DNA from: Pisaster brevispinus
Taxonomy: Eukaryota; Echinodermata; Asteroidea; Forcipulatida; Asteriidae
DNA: 64,000 nt
Assembly (NCBI GenBank): GCA_023634235.1
Contig: JAMKCF010000001.1
Span: forward strand, 6,140,758 to 6,204,757
Direction of reading: 5' to 3'
Part shown: in pieces, positions 24,041 to 36,110 of the stretch
Layout: each line of letters starts with the position of its first letter
Numbering within the stretch: position 1 is the stretch's first letter
Notes under the pieces: generated by a model
Databases searched by the model: none
What the model was told of the DNA's origin: nothing
The model's input: only the letters and a program-made list of their open reading frames with translations
Translations under genes and position numbers: made by a program

Positions 24041-24440
24041 TCCTTACACATATCGTCACTTCGGGTTTTGCCTGCAGAGCACTGTGTACAAATAATATGC
24101 ATATTGCGACCTAACGCGACAGGTCACTTCGTGAAAATATACCTTACGCAATGACGTCATCCAGCCGCCATCTAAGAGGTAAAACGGTGACACAAAAATC
24201 GAAACAGGCAGATTTGTACGCGCGTCGCACAGGATTTGCCAATGAACAACCTCCTTTTGACCTCTATGCGAGGGCACCTAAAATGACGTCATGTGCATCA
24301 GGTACATACTACGCATCAAAATAGGAAACTTCGTGAAAATGCAAATGTCATACACGCGCGCCTGAATTGTGCAGTAGCGCTTTGTATACCATTGGTAAAG
24401 TGACGCATCGAGATAGGTCACTTCGTGAAAAAAAAACCGA
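24040..24440. promoter_or_regulatory. GC-richer patch with two CRE palindromes and three ACTTCGTGAAAA words
   Basis: TGACGTCA occurs near 24152 and 24283. 'acttcgtgaaaa' occurs near 24126, 24330 and 24421, two of them preceded by 'aggtc'. CpG is frequent compared with the surroundings. This looks like a cis-regulatory or promoter-like island; no transcript start can be fixed from sequence. Confidence 0.3.
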
Positions 24441-24734
24441 TTACAAAACAGCACTCTCGTGATATGTCGTTTTACTAACTAGTGTAAATACGAAACTATT
24501 ACGTATTCTATAGTCAATGTTGCTGTAATTGTTAACAGTAATGAGCATATTAATAAATTGATTAAAACCCGATTTCCAAAAAAAAAATGACAGAAATGTC
24601 ACAACGTGGTACGTGTGGAGGTATCCTGCGAGGGTTTTGTGTTTGAAAAGCCTTCGGAGCGCCGCTGCAGCCCTAGGCTGAATACTCCCCAGGGAGCTGA
24701 GGCAGATTACAAGAATGTTATAGGCCAAATGACC

Positions 24735-24961
24735 TGGGCCCAATTTCATGGCTCTGCTTACCGTAAGCAAAACATCGGCGCTTACGGAAGCAGGGAATTA
24801 TTTGCTTAAGTCAAGCGTATTTCACGGGTTAGCAGAACAACAAATTATTGTGCGCGTGCGTATTCCACGTTTCTGGGCATTCTTCGCTTACACAGCTAGC
24901 GCAGAAATGGTGATCGTAAGCGCAGAATTCAGCGGTAAGCAGTGCCATGGAATTGGGCCCA
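24735..24961. mobile_element. MITE with TGGGCCCAATT termini
   Basis: The left end reads tgggcccaatttcatggctc then tgcttaccg. The right end, reverse-complemented, reads tgggcccaattccatggcac then tgcttaccg. Internal words gcttacgg/gcttacgatc are also inverted. At about 227 bp it has no coding capacity. A related half-element ('gggcctaatttcatagagct') occurs in block X near 34760, 51213 and 63703. Confidence 0.75.
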
Positions 24962-25039
24962 AGGCACTTATGTAAAGTGTAATGTTACGTTATTGTAAAA
25001 TGCGCTACAAAAAAACTGGCTATTATTAGATGTTCGTGC

Positions 25040-26960
25040 AACATGTGCACGAACACCTATTGTTTTTGTTCTTTTTTTCGTCTCCATCTTTTTCTTCTTT
25101 TTCTTCCAGAGAACTCTTCTCTACAGCATAACTCAAGATTGAAACTGAATTGAACTTTGAAACTCATCAGACAATTGAACCTTATTCTAAGGACGGCAAA
25201 GAACTGTAGACGTCATTGTGACGTCATCTGGTGTCGAATAACAATGTTTTTAAGGGTGAAAACTGACCATATGCTAATTGCTGTATCTTCGTAAATTTGA
25301 AAGCTATAATGTTCATATTTAGGCAGATCAAGATCAGGGCAACATTTGAAAAGTTAACGCAAAAATCGTATGACCTTTACTTCCGGTCGTACTGAAAGGT
25401 CAAAGTCTTCATTTGTGGGGGTTTTCGTTCAAAAAATCAAATTTTTTGTCATAACCCAAGATTGCAATTAAACTGAACATCGAAACTCATCAGACAATTC
25501 AACCTTTTTACCAAGACCACACAAATTTGATGTCATGGTGACGTCATCGGGTATTGAATAACAATAAATCAAAGTTTAATATTTTTAAAGAGACCAACTT
25601 ATGAATCACATGTTGGATTTAGACAATCTACATCTCATCGGACAGGTCAATAAATGGTTAACAAATGCTACACAAAAATCTGACACCATTTGACCTTGAC
25701 TTCTGGTTCAAACCGGAAGGAGACAAATCGCAAAAATGTTGATCTAAAAATCTACGTAATATTTCAAAACAAATTTTGCATCACGTTGTACATGAGTGAT
25801 CCTGCTCAAACTTTTGCACAGAGATGATAACATTTTAACCTTTGCATCGGGTCGCGACTGGACGCCAAAGCGCACGTGCCTGTGGACCTACGATGTATGA
25901 CAACGCACTTTAGTAAAGGCCTACACGTACCTACTCCGATCCTGTATACAGCCGGCCACGTGTACATTGCACAAGCAGTTCAAGTTAACATGTACATGTA
26001 CTGTGTACAGCTACATAATACGTTTGGGTCGCTCGCTTTTTCATTGTACGTGTATATTGCACACCCAAATAGTTAGATTCCGTGTAATATTTTAAAAATT
26101 CTTAACTCCTGAGCCACACATTGATATTTTTCAATCTATACCTGATCTGAAAGGTCTTGATATATTTAACACATGCGGCACCAAAATTTGACCCCGATTT
26201 ACCTAAACTTTCGGTTCTTTTAATGTTTTCAAAAATTCATAACTTCCAAAAAACAAATTGAAATTTTACAAACTATAAATCTTTGGAAAAGTATGTATCA
26301 ACTTAAGAAACCATACATTGAATGTGACCCTAATTGACCTTGACTTCCGGTTTAAACCGGAAGATCAAAATAATAAAAAAACAAAAATCATAACTACTGA
26401 ACCACACATTGTTTTTTTATATAATCCATACGTCATCTGAAAGGTCTTAATAAATTAAACGAGCGCTTTACAAAATGTCACCCCGTTTTACCGTAACTTC
26501 CGGTTCAAGCCGGAAGTTGAAATTTAATATTTAAAAAAATCATAACTTCTGAACCACACATTGGATTTTTACAAACTATACATCATTGGGAAAGTATGTA
26601 TCAACTTAAAAAACGGTACACTTAGTGTGACCCCATTTGACCCTGACTTCCGGTTCGAACCGGAAGATCAAATTAATATTTAGTAAAATCATCACTTCTG
26701 AAACACACATTGAATTTGTATCATCTTTAGGTCACCAGAAAGGCAACAAAAATCTAAACAAACGCTACACTTTGTTTGACCCTTCCAGTTCATCCTGGAA
26801 GTGGATTTTTTTCAAAAAATCTAAACTTCTTAACTACCTACACATTGTTTTGTTTTTTACAATGTATAAATAATTTGGAAAGTATTTAACAACTTAAGCA
26901 TTGATACACAGAATGCGACCTCATTTGACCTTGACTTCAAGTTCAAACCGGAAATTGATG
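25040..26960. repeat. P145 family, long degenerate array in reverse orientation
   Basis: Successive units carry tgaccttgacttccggttc-aaccggaag (near 25380, 25690, 26336, 26495, 26642, 26790 and 26930), followed by 'cataacttctgaaccacacattg', 'tatacat' and 'ggaaagta'. Spacing in the second half is about 145-160 bp. Reverse-complemented, the words match the arrays at 4861-5480 and 6540-7060. Confidence 0.75.
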
Positions 26961-27040
26961 TCACAAAAAACCTAATGTCCAGTTATTATTATTATTACTA
27001 TTATTATTTAAACGTTAAACAAAAAACAAGCAAAAAGTTG

Positions 27041-30000
27041 TTACTGCCTCTGTACTAAGTAATGTTCACTATCTGTGATAAGTAACACTTCACCGGTTTC
27101 TCCTTTTTCTGAGCAAATTTCGCTTCGCATACAATCCATGATGTCTTTCTTAATATACGCAGGCGTACTCTGAACGAACGCATCGATATGTGTGATAAAG
27201 TTGAGAAGCTCGTTTCCATCCTTTGAGAGTAAATCGGGCTCATCAAAACAAATCGTGATGTCACAACGAGACTTGATATGGTCAACCAAATAAACTGGGA
27301 TATTTTGTAACTGCAAAGCAGCTTCAACGTCTTGTGATGTCAGGAAATGTTCAATACAGCCAAACTTGTTGCGTATATACTGCCATAGCTTCCCGATACC
27401 CCTGTCACCTGCCAAAAGTATTTACAGAAACAAAAAAACAGCTGAGCCGTGTGGTTCTCGACATCATAATGTGATAAATGGGGGGGGTGTCAACATAACA
27501 CGGAGAACAATTTATGTTAACATTCAATTGTATGCTTAAGAAACAGTATAAAGAAGAAGAATGCTTATTGAAAATCAGTTTAAATTCATCAACTGTTTTA
27601 TACCAATTACACATTACTACATAACGGGAAAGCTCCATTTCAGAAAAAAAGGCTAGAACAAGCATCATTTTCACGTGACAGCTCACACTTGGTATATCCA
27701 TGTAAATCCTTTTCCAAACAGTGAACTTATCAGGACCAAGCACAAAGGGCTAGCTGCTTATCCATTAAGTGTAATGACCAAAGTATGGTAAACACACCAC
27801 TGGTGACAAGGATAACAAGTTTTCGAGCTTTTGTGGCGAAACTCAGACAAACTTTAAATGAGGTTATAATGTATAAAATCGGTGTATACAAATCCTTCAA
27901 TAAGCAGCTATAGGCTGCATGTTTTTGAGTTAATATACTGTAAACAACGATCAAGGAAGTTAACTGAACCAACGTGATCCAAAGTAGGCTAAAACTAAAA
28001 AAAAGTTGTTTGTAGTTGTGTTAATTATATATATTTATCGACAAAGTGAAGGATTTCCGTTAGTATCAAAACCAAATAAAATAAGGGGCCAACCCAGAAG
28101 CTTAGAGGTCATCTGGTTCAAACCATTCACCGATCATCGGGATAACTAAATACTGTTTAAATGTTGAAAACATATTGCTTCAAAATGGCTGCGTCGTGTC
28201 TAAAAATGGCTGCACCTATACTCCCTAGGCATTTAACCTTGGGGAACATAAATTACGTAATAATTGATCGTATGACAAGCGTACTACTACAATTTGTAGT
28301 AATTAGTAGGTTTGGTGAAATCTTACCACACCCGGGGATAAAGCTGTAAACCCATTATTATCAATCCCAATACCTTTCAGAGGGTTTGTAAATGTTGTCA
28401 GTCATAATAATTGTAAAACAAATAATTTCCAATGTTATTTTGGTAAATTATTTTGCTAAATACAGGCCTAATGCATACCTGCGAATGCAAACTGTATTGC
28501 GTGACACTAACTATAGTTTATAGAATGTTTTTTGGAAATCTACCCCCCCCCCGCACCCATGTGGATGTTTGTTTTGGCATTTTGTTTGTTACCTTGATAA
28601 AGGTCAACACTTTTCACACAGGCTTCCTCTGAAAGCTAAGATACAGACTGATTGATGGTTGTATCAAGTACCCTATCCCTTGAGACTTTTCCAAGATTTA
28701 TGTGCCCTCCCGACCGCAGGATTTGTAATGAGATTTTCAAGGTGAATGAACCCTATACTGTGCAAATAACACCAGCCATATGTTTCTGCATGGTTTGATG
28801 GTGGACTGCCCAAAAGTTGATTTTTTTATTTATTTCCTGGGCGGAATTATGGGGAAAAAAGGCAAAAACCTACTACAGACTGTTGTAATGTCCATTACCT
28901 GAAAGGTTGGTGGACTCGGGCAACAGTAACCGAAAACATGTTCTTAGCCCTAGTTGTTTTTAAAGTTCTAGGGCAGCTAAGACAGAAGTGTAAGTTAAGG
29001 GATTGTGTTCTTTGAAATGTTAGGCGTACTTTATTATAGTACGCTATTTCCTTGATGTCATTGTACAGGATGAGAGAATATCAGTGACGCACTGCATTAT
29101 TAAGTTTCTGAAGTACTATTTCAAAAATATGTAGAAAGACAAAATACTACAACAAAAACTTCAAATACCTGACATCACTGTAAAAAGTAGAAGTCCACCT
29201 GGCTTCAGCGTCTCATACAAAAATTTAACTGAATTTTGTATATCTCCCAGGTAATAAATGCAACTAATCGCACTGACAAAGTCGAACTTGCCAACTCCGC
29301 TGATCGCTTTGTATTCAGCGAATGTCTTTTGTATCCATTCAAAGTGAATATCGTGTGCTTTTGCAGAGTCTTCTGAAACCAAGGCCTTGTACTTCTGCAT
29401 CATAGCAGCATCAGGTTCCACAATCACCGCGTTGATTGGAAGATGGTGACGGTCGCGTAATTGTGTCAATATTTTGAAGTCAATTCCACCTAAAGGAAAG
29501 GGGCAGTTAAAAAAACGGAGTAAATCTTGAAAAAAAAGTATGTTACGATGGTTTGTACAGCTAGCTACTTAAATGTAAAGATATGCAGAGGCGGTGCAAC
29601 GGGGGAAGAGGGGAGGGGCAAAGTTAACCCAGTTACATTATTTACCCCTTCCCCATTCGTCCCCCATCCCGTTTTATATAACGTTCCCCCGATGGCTGAT
29701 ATTTAACATTGCCCCCTTCCAAACAACAAACAAACAAACAAACACCCCAATACCCCGACAAACAAACAAACAAACAAACACCCCAACAAACACACAACTA
29801 CGATTATGCAATTATGTTCACATTGTAAATTAAACTTAAAATTATACTTATCGTTAATTAATTAACACCATCAAAGAGCCAGACCATTTTTTTTTCGCCG
29901 GCAAATATCTGGATGTATTTAAGTCTTTAAAAAGTTGGGAACATATACAATGTTAACTGCACTAGGAAAGTGTGGGTCTGCAATGCATCGGGATTGTCAA

Positions 30001-30450
30001 AGTGAAACGAGTTATCTTGCATCCAATTATTTACAGTTTTTTGAGAATTTGTTGTCTGAATGCTAGATTACTAGTAAGTTGGGTGCGTGTTATGTAAACA
30101 TCAAAATATTAAAACTTACCGTCTCCGGGTCCAATGCTTAGCACAAACAACTTCCTGTCGCCGAGTTGCAATGTCCCGTCCTTGACGCATGAGGATGATG
30201 GTCGGTCTGTTTCCATAGTTTGAAGAACCGGTGTACCTTTGTTTATATGAAGTTTAGTAGCGTTGGTCCGCTCTGGTTCAAATCCATCCTCAGCTGTCTT
30301 GGTGATGGGGATAATGGAGTCTAGCAGTACTGGTAGTTTAATATCAAACCATTCGTACATAAACTCACGTCTCCTAGATAATCCCTCGTACATTTGAAGG
30401 GTTGATCTGTAAACGTCGGCATTCTTTGCCAACTGCTTTGCTTTGTACAT
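27041..30450 (-). CDS. Histamine N-methyltransferase-like protein, three coding exons
   Basis: Minus-strand exons 30450-30120, 29489-29169 and 27408-27041 (TAA) have GT..AG borders and matching phases: 1020 nt, 339 aa. The exon 1/2 join completes SIGPGDGGIDFKIL (residues 105-118), the SAM-binding glycine loop. VEPD (134-137) supplies the acidic SAM contact. YYLGDI (189-194) and the LKPGGLLLFTVMSG strand (205-218) follow. The HNMT-type helix EWFDIKLP (33-40) keeps the glutamate that in human HNMT binds the histamine amine. Human Q143 aligns by eye with S186, and the C-terminal asparagine seems absent, so the substrate may not be histamine. Residues about 50-95 hold an insertion compared with vertebrate HNMT. 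The protein is probably cytosolic. The ATG follows a good acceptor (ttttatatcaaaacag), implying a 5' non-coding exon. Exons 1 and 2 are copied at 47-48 kb and 59-61 kb. Confidence 0.87.
29725..29793. repeat. CAAA/ACAA microsatellite in intron 1
   Basis: Runs of (caaa)n interrupted by 'accccaa'. The repeat number differs in the duplicates near 47890-47965 and 60380-60445, which marks the fastest-changing part of the block. Confidence 0.85.
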
Positions 30451-30556
30451 CCTTGAAGGAAACAACCTGTTTTGATATAAAAAGTTAACATGATTATATA
30501 TAACACTCAATTACGTGGGAGCAAAACTCGCCTATGAAAGACGAATAACAAAATTA

Positions 30557-30675
30557 CATGGTCCCTGGGTCAGCTTGGATGAGTTTATCGACAATATAAA
30601 CTCATTCCACCCCACCATAAAGTTTACTGCTGAATACTCTCTCACAAGTGTGAACTTTCTAGATGTACCTACAAC
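30557..30675 (+). mobile_element. Penelope-like reverse transcriptase fragment
   Basis: An open stretch contains FIDNINSFHPTIKFTAEYS and then SVNFLDV, matching the segment just after the catalytic core of Penelope-like element reverse transcriptases. The catalytic aspartates are not present, so only a scrap remains, directly upstream of the HNMT-like first exon. It is copied at 48728-48846 and 61214-61332. Confidence 0.65.
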
Positions 30676-30679
30676 TAAA

Positions 30680-30781
30680 TCCGCCCGGGCGAAATAGTTA
30701 TCCGCCCGTGCCAAATAGTTATCCGCCCGTGCGAAATAGTTATCCGCCAGGGCGAAATAGTAATTCGCCCGGGCAAAATAG
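30680..30781. repeat. 21-bp minisatellite, about five units
   Basis: The unit is tccgcccgggcgaaatagtt plus a; variants have cgtgc or cagggc. As the unit is seven codons long, the minus strand stays open and encodes a NYFARAD-like heptad, probably a by-product. Copies at 48850-48909 and 61336-61395 keep only about three units and break off inside the array. Confidence 0.9.
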
Positions 30782-30789
30782 CTTTTTTG

Positions 30790-31364
30790 TTTTACCATGT
30801 CCTTTATACACTCCCGTAGCCTGCGCTATAGTCAACCTTGTGGTTACCCCCAAACACCTGCTCACATGCACTGGCAGTCAACCACTCGCAACGCAGAATG
30901 CAAAGAAACCTACCAGTCAACTCCTCGAGATCTTGCTGCACAACTCACAAATAGATATAGATCGGTGCAATACCATTCCGATCTCCTTGCGCATGCTCAC
31001 AACTAAATAATTTACTACACACACCATGCGCTGTCAGTTGCAATACCAAAATATAACGATAAGACAACGTACAGCCGAAATGTTGTTTTAATGTTTACAA
31101 AATACAACATGTAGACGACGTGACTGCAACAACACAAATACTACGTTTTAACAATACCTACATACAACGTCAAGACGTGCCCGCCACGATTCCAATAATA
31201 TGCCGTTTGAGAAAAACTAAAATCGGAAGTTGACTTTGTTTGTAGTATTCTTAGGTTATTGACTCTAATTAGGCAGAATTCCTAAACTGAATTGTCCTTC
31301 GAAGTTTTTTATTTCATAATGTAGTGTTGAAGCATTAGATTCCAAAGGCCGTGTAGTATGAATA
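30790..31364. other. Segment absent from the other HNMT copies
   Basis: Contains a short + strand open frame (30797-31006) that was not recognised. With 31365-33568 it makes up the about 2.8 kb missing where the duplicates join directly to inverted block X. Confidence 0.4.
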
Positions 31365-32056
31365 CTGTAACGCAAATGAGCGTGTAGTTGGTGCAAGTTA
31401 GCTAACCTTTTGCAGACTCTTGAGGGCGCTAGAGTAGCGAGCAGTCGCGCACGCAGCTGGTGTGTAAAAAAAGTAGTGTTGAGCGACGATCGACAGGTAG
31501 GAGGGTACAGTGTGCGCTACCTCGACTCGAGCGTGGGCCACTGTTGAATAACTCAAGCGAGACCACGGTGGGGTACCGAGGAGGAAACTTAGGATTAGTT
31601 TCTGCGAACTAGGGATTAGTTCTGGTCCGTGTAGGGGAGCGGGTATAACTTACCTTTGCTACCCAAGGAGGGCACCCGTAGCCTGGAGGCTACCAGGAGG
31701 CGCTCTAATAGCTGGGGACTAATGGTAGCTAGCGCTAGTTGATTAAGAGGCTATTACAGACCAATCAGTTGTTTATTATTTGAGGGTACTACATTAATCA
31801 GTGATTACTTTGAGGTTCCTACGGAGGTGATTTGGTTGAAAATAAAGGAGATTGCTTATCTATATACTTGTTACAATCTGCGTTTTTTCCTGATACATTT
31901 ATGATTGTCTTGTCCGTAGTCTGTACTGTCTGTCCCCGTGGAGGTTCACCGAGGGTACATTGATTAGCCCTGTGCATTAGGCGGTACGTTTCCGTCTAAC
32001 GGGCCTACACTAACTGGGTGACCACCGGGGAACAATTGACCGGGGTGTTTGGTAAA
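31365..32056. mobile_element. Candidate solo LTR
   Basis: Starts tgtaacgc and ends near ggtaaatccgtcaca, giving the TGTRACG...CGTYACA symmetry seen at LTR ends. The interior is moderately GC-rich with an AATAAA near 31840, unlike the AT-rich flanks, and has no reading frame. No 4-6 bp target duplication was visible and no second copy lies in the window. Confidence 0.35.
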
Positions 32057-32795
32057 TCCGTCACAAAACTTTGAATTTGAAAAATAAAAGTGTATTCCTT
32101 CCTATAACTATTTTATAGATTGCAATGATGCGGGTACCTATCCCCCTCATAGAGTGTGGTGCCAGTGCCATTCAATGTTCAGAGACGAACGAGAAAGGCT
32201 TTGATTCAAGTTGGATTTGGAACAACTTTTTATTTATGTGTAATTTCGATTAAATTTAGATCTTCCTGACTTAAAGCCATTTAATTAATGAACTCTTGAG
32301 TAGATTGTGGATTAACGTTTTAATGTAAACACATGAAGCTAAGCGTTACGAAACCAGAACAAAATTGTGGTATACAAAGTTGTTGTTGTTGTTTTTTTTT
32401 TGGGGGGGGGGTGGTGAGTAGAATCTTGGGAGACTTACCTTTGGGTTTAATTAGATTCGGAGTGTGATGTCACAAGACTTAAGGTACAATAATTGAACTT
32501 AGTTTCTATGCACATACATCATTGACGAATTTAGGATAATTATGGCATTTTAATGTATTGAAATTTTTTAAGCCGTTATTAGTCGTGTTGGGTTCAATCA
32601 TTAATATCAGTAGAACTTGATATAGAGTGAGTGTACTAAAGCCAAAAATGGGGCAGCATCCCCAGCAGGTGTAAATATATGTAAAGAAATTGTACACACA
32701 AGACTTTTGTCAAAGTGACCATCATTCATCAGAATCCAGTATTTTCCAAAAGACGGTTAGAGCTTACTGATGAAATGTTCAGCTACTAAACCAAT

Positions 32796-32811
32796 GGTTC
32801 TTTTCAGAACC
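32796..32811 (+). promoter_or_regulatory. Histone-mRNA-type 3' stem-loop look-alike
   Basis: GGTTCTTTTCAGAACC folds as a perfect 6-bp stem with a TTTC loop, fitting the replication-dependent histone 3' consensus with a compensatory change in the stem. It is followed by a purine-rich 'acaaagatca' about 15 bases on. No histone coding sequence was found upstream. Confidence 0.3.
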
Positions 32812-33568
32812 TCATAATTCATACAAAGATCATTGACAGTAATACTGCAAACATTTCTCAAAAATGCAAACAAATCTGCTATTTCAAAAGTTACTTATTT
32901 TTCTTGTGCTATCAGAGCACACTGTTTGAGCAATATGGCGTGATATTTGAGAGCATGAGCTGGACAAAGGCATGGCATAGCCAAAGACATTCCTATATTG
33001 TTGATGAGATTGTTGGCTGCTTGTGTATGCATTGCTTTCGTGTTACATACACACCTACTTGTACGTGTATGTTTAATTCTGGCCCCACCCACAATAGAGG
33101 GGGTAAATTAAGAGTTTACAAAATTCATATGAAACATTTTGTTTCTTTTTTAATGTTTATATTTAAAAATATTAATCAATTATTTGGCTCATGAAGCCTT
33201 ACCCTTTTCAACAGACTGTTGTTTCTCGAACAGATTAACTACCATAAAGCCTGTGCTCATTTCGTTCAAATTATATTACAAAATGACACCAGTTTACCCT
33301 CAAAGGGAGCTATGACCTGATATAACAAACAAATTGTTGCACGCTTTGTGATGGGGGTCAATGCACTCTCGAGGGGCACTTCGCCCCATCACATATTACT
33401 TGTCCTAAAAAAAAATGTATCAAATTCTTAAATCGATTTTTTATTGTTCTAATCAGAAAAAAATCGTTATCGTTAAAGAAGTCTGAAAAAATGTAAATTA
33501 TTGAATTATAAACATTTTCATGAATTTGTTTTGTTTACTGTTTTCAAAAATTTTCTATCGACTCACCG
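32812..33568. other. Intergenic, nothing recognised
   Basis: An open stretch at 32904-33194 has no recognised domain. The rest is AT-rich. Confidence 0.3.
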
Positions 33569-35512
33569 TTCACTGTCGCGCGAGTTTTATGTTATCGTAT
33601 TAAAGGTTATTTTAATGTTAGGACAACATCGATGTCGTCATCATCCCGAAAATAACTGCGGTTTCATCTACACACTCAGGTCTAAGTACATATGTAAAGT
33701 TTGAGGTTTAACCCTTTTTGGTTAATGGGATATGAGTTTTGAAGTATGGAGTATCCTCTTTCAGTTTCGACCAGGAGTAAAGGTCACAGAGGGTCACACT
33801 TGTGAAAGTTTTTAAAAATACTCTGATGTCTTTCACATGGTCAAAAGATCTTGTATGTAGCAAAAAATGTTTTTTCAGATTCGTTTTTGTAAATAACGTT
33901 GATTTAATGTTATGACGTCATTGATGACGTCATCATCCCGAAAATCTCTGCGGTTTCGTCGACACAATAAGGTCTGAGTACATGGAAGGTTTAAAGTCAA
34001 AACCCTTTATGGTTCACGAGATATGATTTTTGCATATACAGTACATGTACATATACCTGAACGGGGGTTAGCATCAATTCAATCCGACAGTTGAAAGTCA
34101 TAACAAGATTGTAGACTTAGCGGGCCTAAAACTTATTTGGAAGGCATGGTCACGTCGATCAACGTGACGTAGGTCTTGGTATTAGATGAGAAGCGAACCA
34201 ATGTCGTTCTGTTTCGTTCTGTTTTTGTCACGTATTAAAAGTCATACAAATCCCTAAAGCAGGTGGACACCTCAGTGGAACCTCCACTTGTATTCCTTGT
34301 TTTCCATTAAGCCATCAGACGGACACAACGGAACTAAATTCACACTAAGCTTTGATTGAGTTTGGGTGTTAAGTGTGGAACAACGTGTTGTGAAAATGTA
34401 CAAGAATAAGCAACGCAATGATGTAGATTTCCAAGGCGACTTCTATCACAGAGCAAGCCAAAACTAATGTCCCAGCAGAGCTCGGGATAAAAGCATAAAC
34501 AGTTATTTAATACAGCAGTGAGCACCAACGTCCCTGTAAAAGGTACCACTTACATTTCTGTTATGTGGGACTATTCCCACAGGCTTCGTGGACTTTGGAC
34601 CTTGGTGAATAATGGAGTGGAACAGTTGGCTAACGCGCATACTAAGCGGCTTAAGCTAAGCAACAATAAGTATAATACCAGTCACAAATGCTACATGTGA
34701 AATGGTTTAACTAACAACAATTTTCTGATAAGCATCATTTTGTTGTGCTAAGCTATTTTGTGCTTAAGCAGCTCTATGAAATTAGGCCCTGGTCATTACT
34801 ACGCAGTTAATCCTCAAATAATCATATTTTGTAAAGGTATAACATACGTTTACCTTGTTTATAACGGTTTGCGAAGTCCGGATGATTCTCCTGTGGACAA
34901 GAGCGATTTAACTTGCAGCTCCTACACACACGTATAGGGCCTACCTCTGCTGGTACAAATGAAAGAGAATTGAAAGCGGCTACGCGAAGCGTGAACTATT
35001 GACACACACATGCCACACCTTATGAATGTGTGGGATGGGCAGTGTAATTCACTTTTTGTGCATAGGTGAAGTTATATTTTTTGCTCAAATGAGGGCGCTA
35101 TTTTGCATCTTTTACCAGGAAAAGACCCACAAAAAATTGATTAGTCACCAATAACGTTTTACTTTTGATGCGCCCAATGTTGTGAGTAAAGGTTAGTTTA
35201 CTTAAAATTAAATAATATAAGTCTAAGTAAACTCTGAATCAGGGATTGGAGATTGTAGGCGGGTTAAATTGTGATTGTAAAGTGGTTAATGTAACTTTTA
35301 GACTACAATAGTATGGTAAGGATTGTAGTCGAGTTGAGGATACAGTTTGAACCTAAATAAGTTCAACTATTTGGAGTTGATACAAAAGGGGAATTATACA
35401 CAACTTGCACATTCATTTTAGGGGTAAAATTGTTTTTTAATCAATTATTGTAAATTTACATGAAATAGTGTTTACATGGTCAAAGTTTTGTACCATCTGA
35501 TTTCTAACATTC

Positions 35513-36110
35513 CTAATTTAGCTGTTCTTTTTTGTTGGATTTTTCTCGGCTGACAGAATTCCTAAGTTCTTTCATTTGAGCAAGTGGTCGCATTTGATTT
35601 ATTATAATGTGCGTATATAAATGCCCACGCCGCGTCCTCCACTCAGAGCTCGGGATGGGATGCTCTCCACAGGAATTGACTGGCGCTACTACCACTGGCA
35701 GGACGTCAAGGGCTTGATCGCTGGATTCATACTGTGCTCTGGCTGGGGGCTTGGTCTGACGAGATGTCCCGCTGTAAAAGCTACCCACTGCCCCGCTCCT
35801 TGTGACTGTGTGGTTGGTGCTGGATTCACCACTGATTTACAAACCTGAGTTGTTTTAGCAGGCGGCATTTTATTTACAGTATTCCAATCTCTAATTTGGC
35901 CAAATATATATTTTCATTTATGTATAGCAGTCGCTTTAATTCATCATTTTCATAATTGTAAGTTTCCTTGATTTGCCTTAGCTGTTTGTAAGCATTTTCA
36001 ATTGTTATTTGTGAATATATATACACCGTCTGTGCCTGAACCACTTTGTTTGTTGCTGGTATACTTTTTTATCAGCATTTTGTTCTTCCCATTTTTGTAA
36101 CTTCGGTGTC
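35513..36110 (-). pseudogene. Unrecognised open frames in block X, possibly retroelement gag-like
   Basis: The minus strand has a stretch encoding a lysine/glutamate-rich helix (ENAYKQLRQIKETYNYENDE, about 36060-35885), then a short proline/serine-rich frame from ATG near 35869 and another open to 35513. In the inverted copies they read + at about 49930-50490 and 62420-62978, with one change of frame at the CGCGGC region. The mix of coiled coil and low-complexity sequence could be a decayed gag-like gene, but no family was recognised. Confidence 0.25.

Larger units (their letters stand above)
28961..30737. repeat. Segmental duplication D2 (HNMT exons 1-2), copy 1
   Basis: Matches 47143-48909 and 59632-61395 at about 98-99 percent. 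It begins in intron 2 of the HNMT-like gene at 'taaagt' and ends within a 21-bp minisatellite upstream of exon 1. The terminal exon (27041-27408) lies outside it, so the copies lack the C-terminus. Confidence 0.93.

Noticed and set aside
30797..31006. 69-codon frame after the Penelope fragment
   Set aside because: Considered as a Penelope C-terminus, but no endonuclease motif or family pattern could be seen.
32700..32790. Histone H2A remnant ending at the stem-loop look-alike
   Set aside because: Only a KVTI word agrees; neighbouring residues do not match the family.
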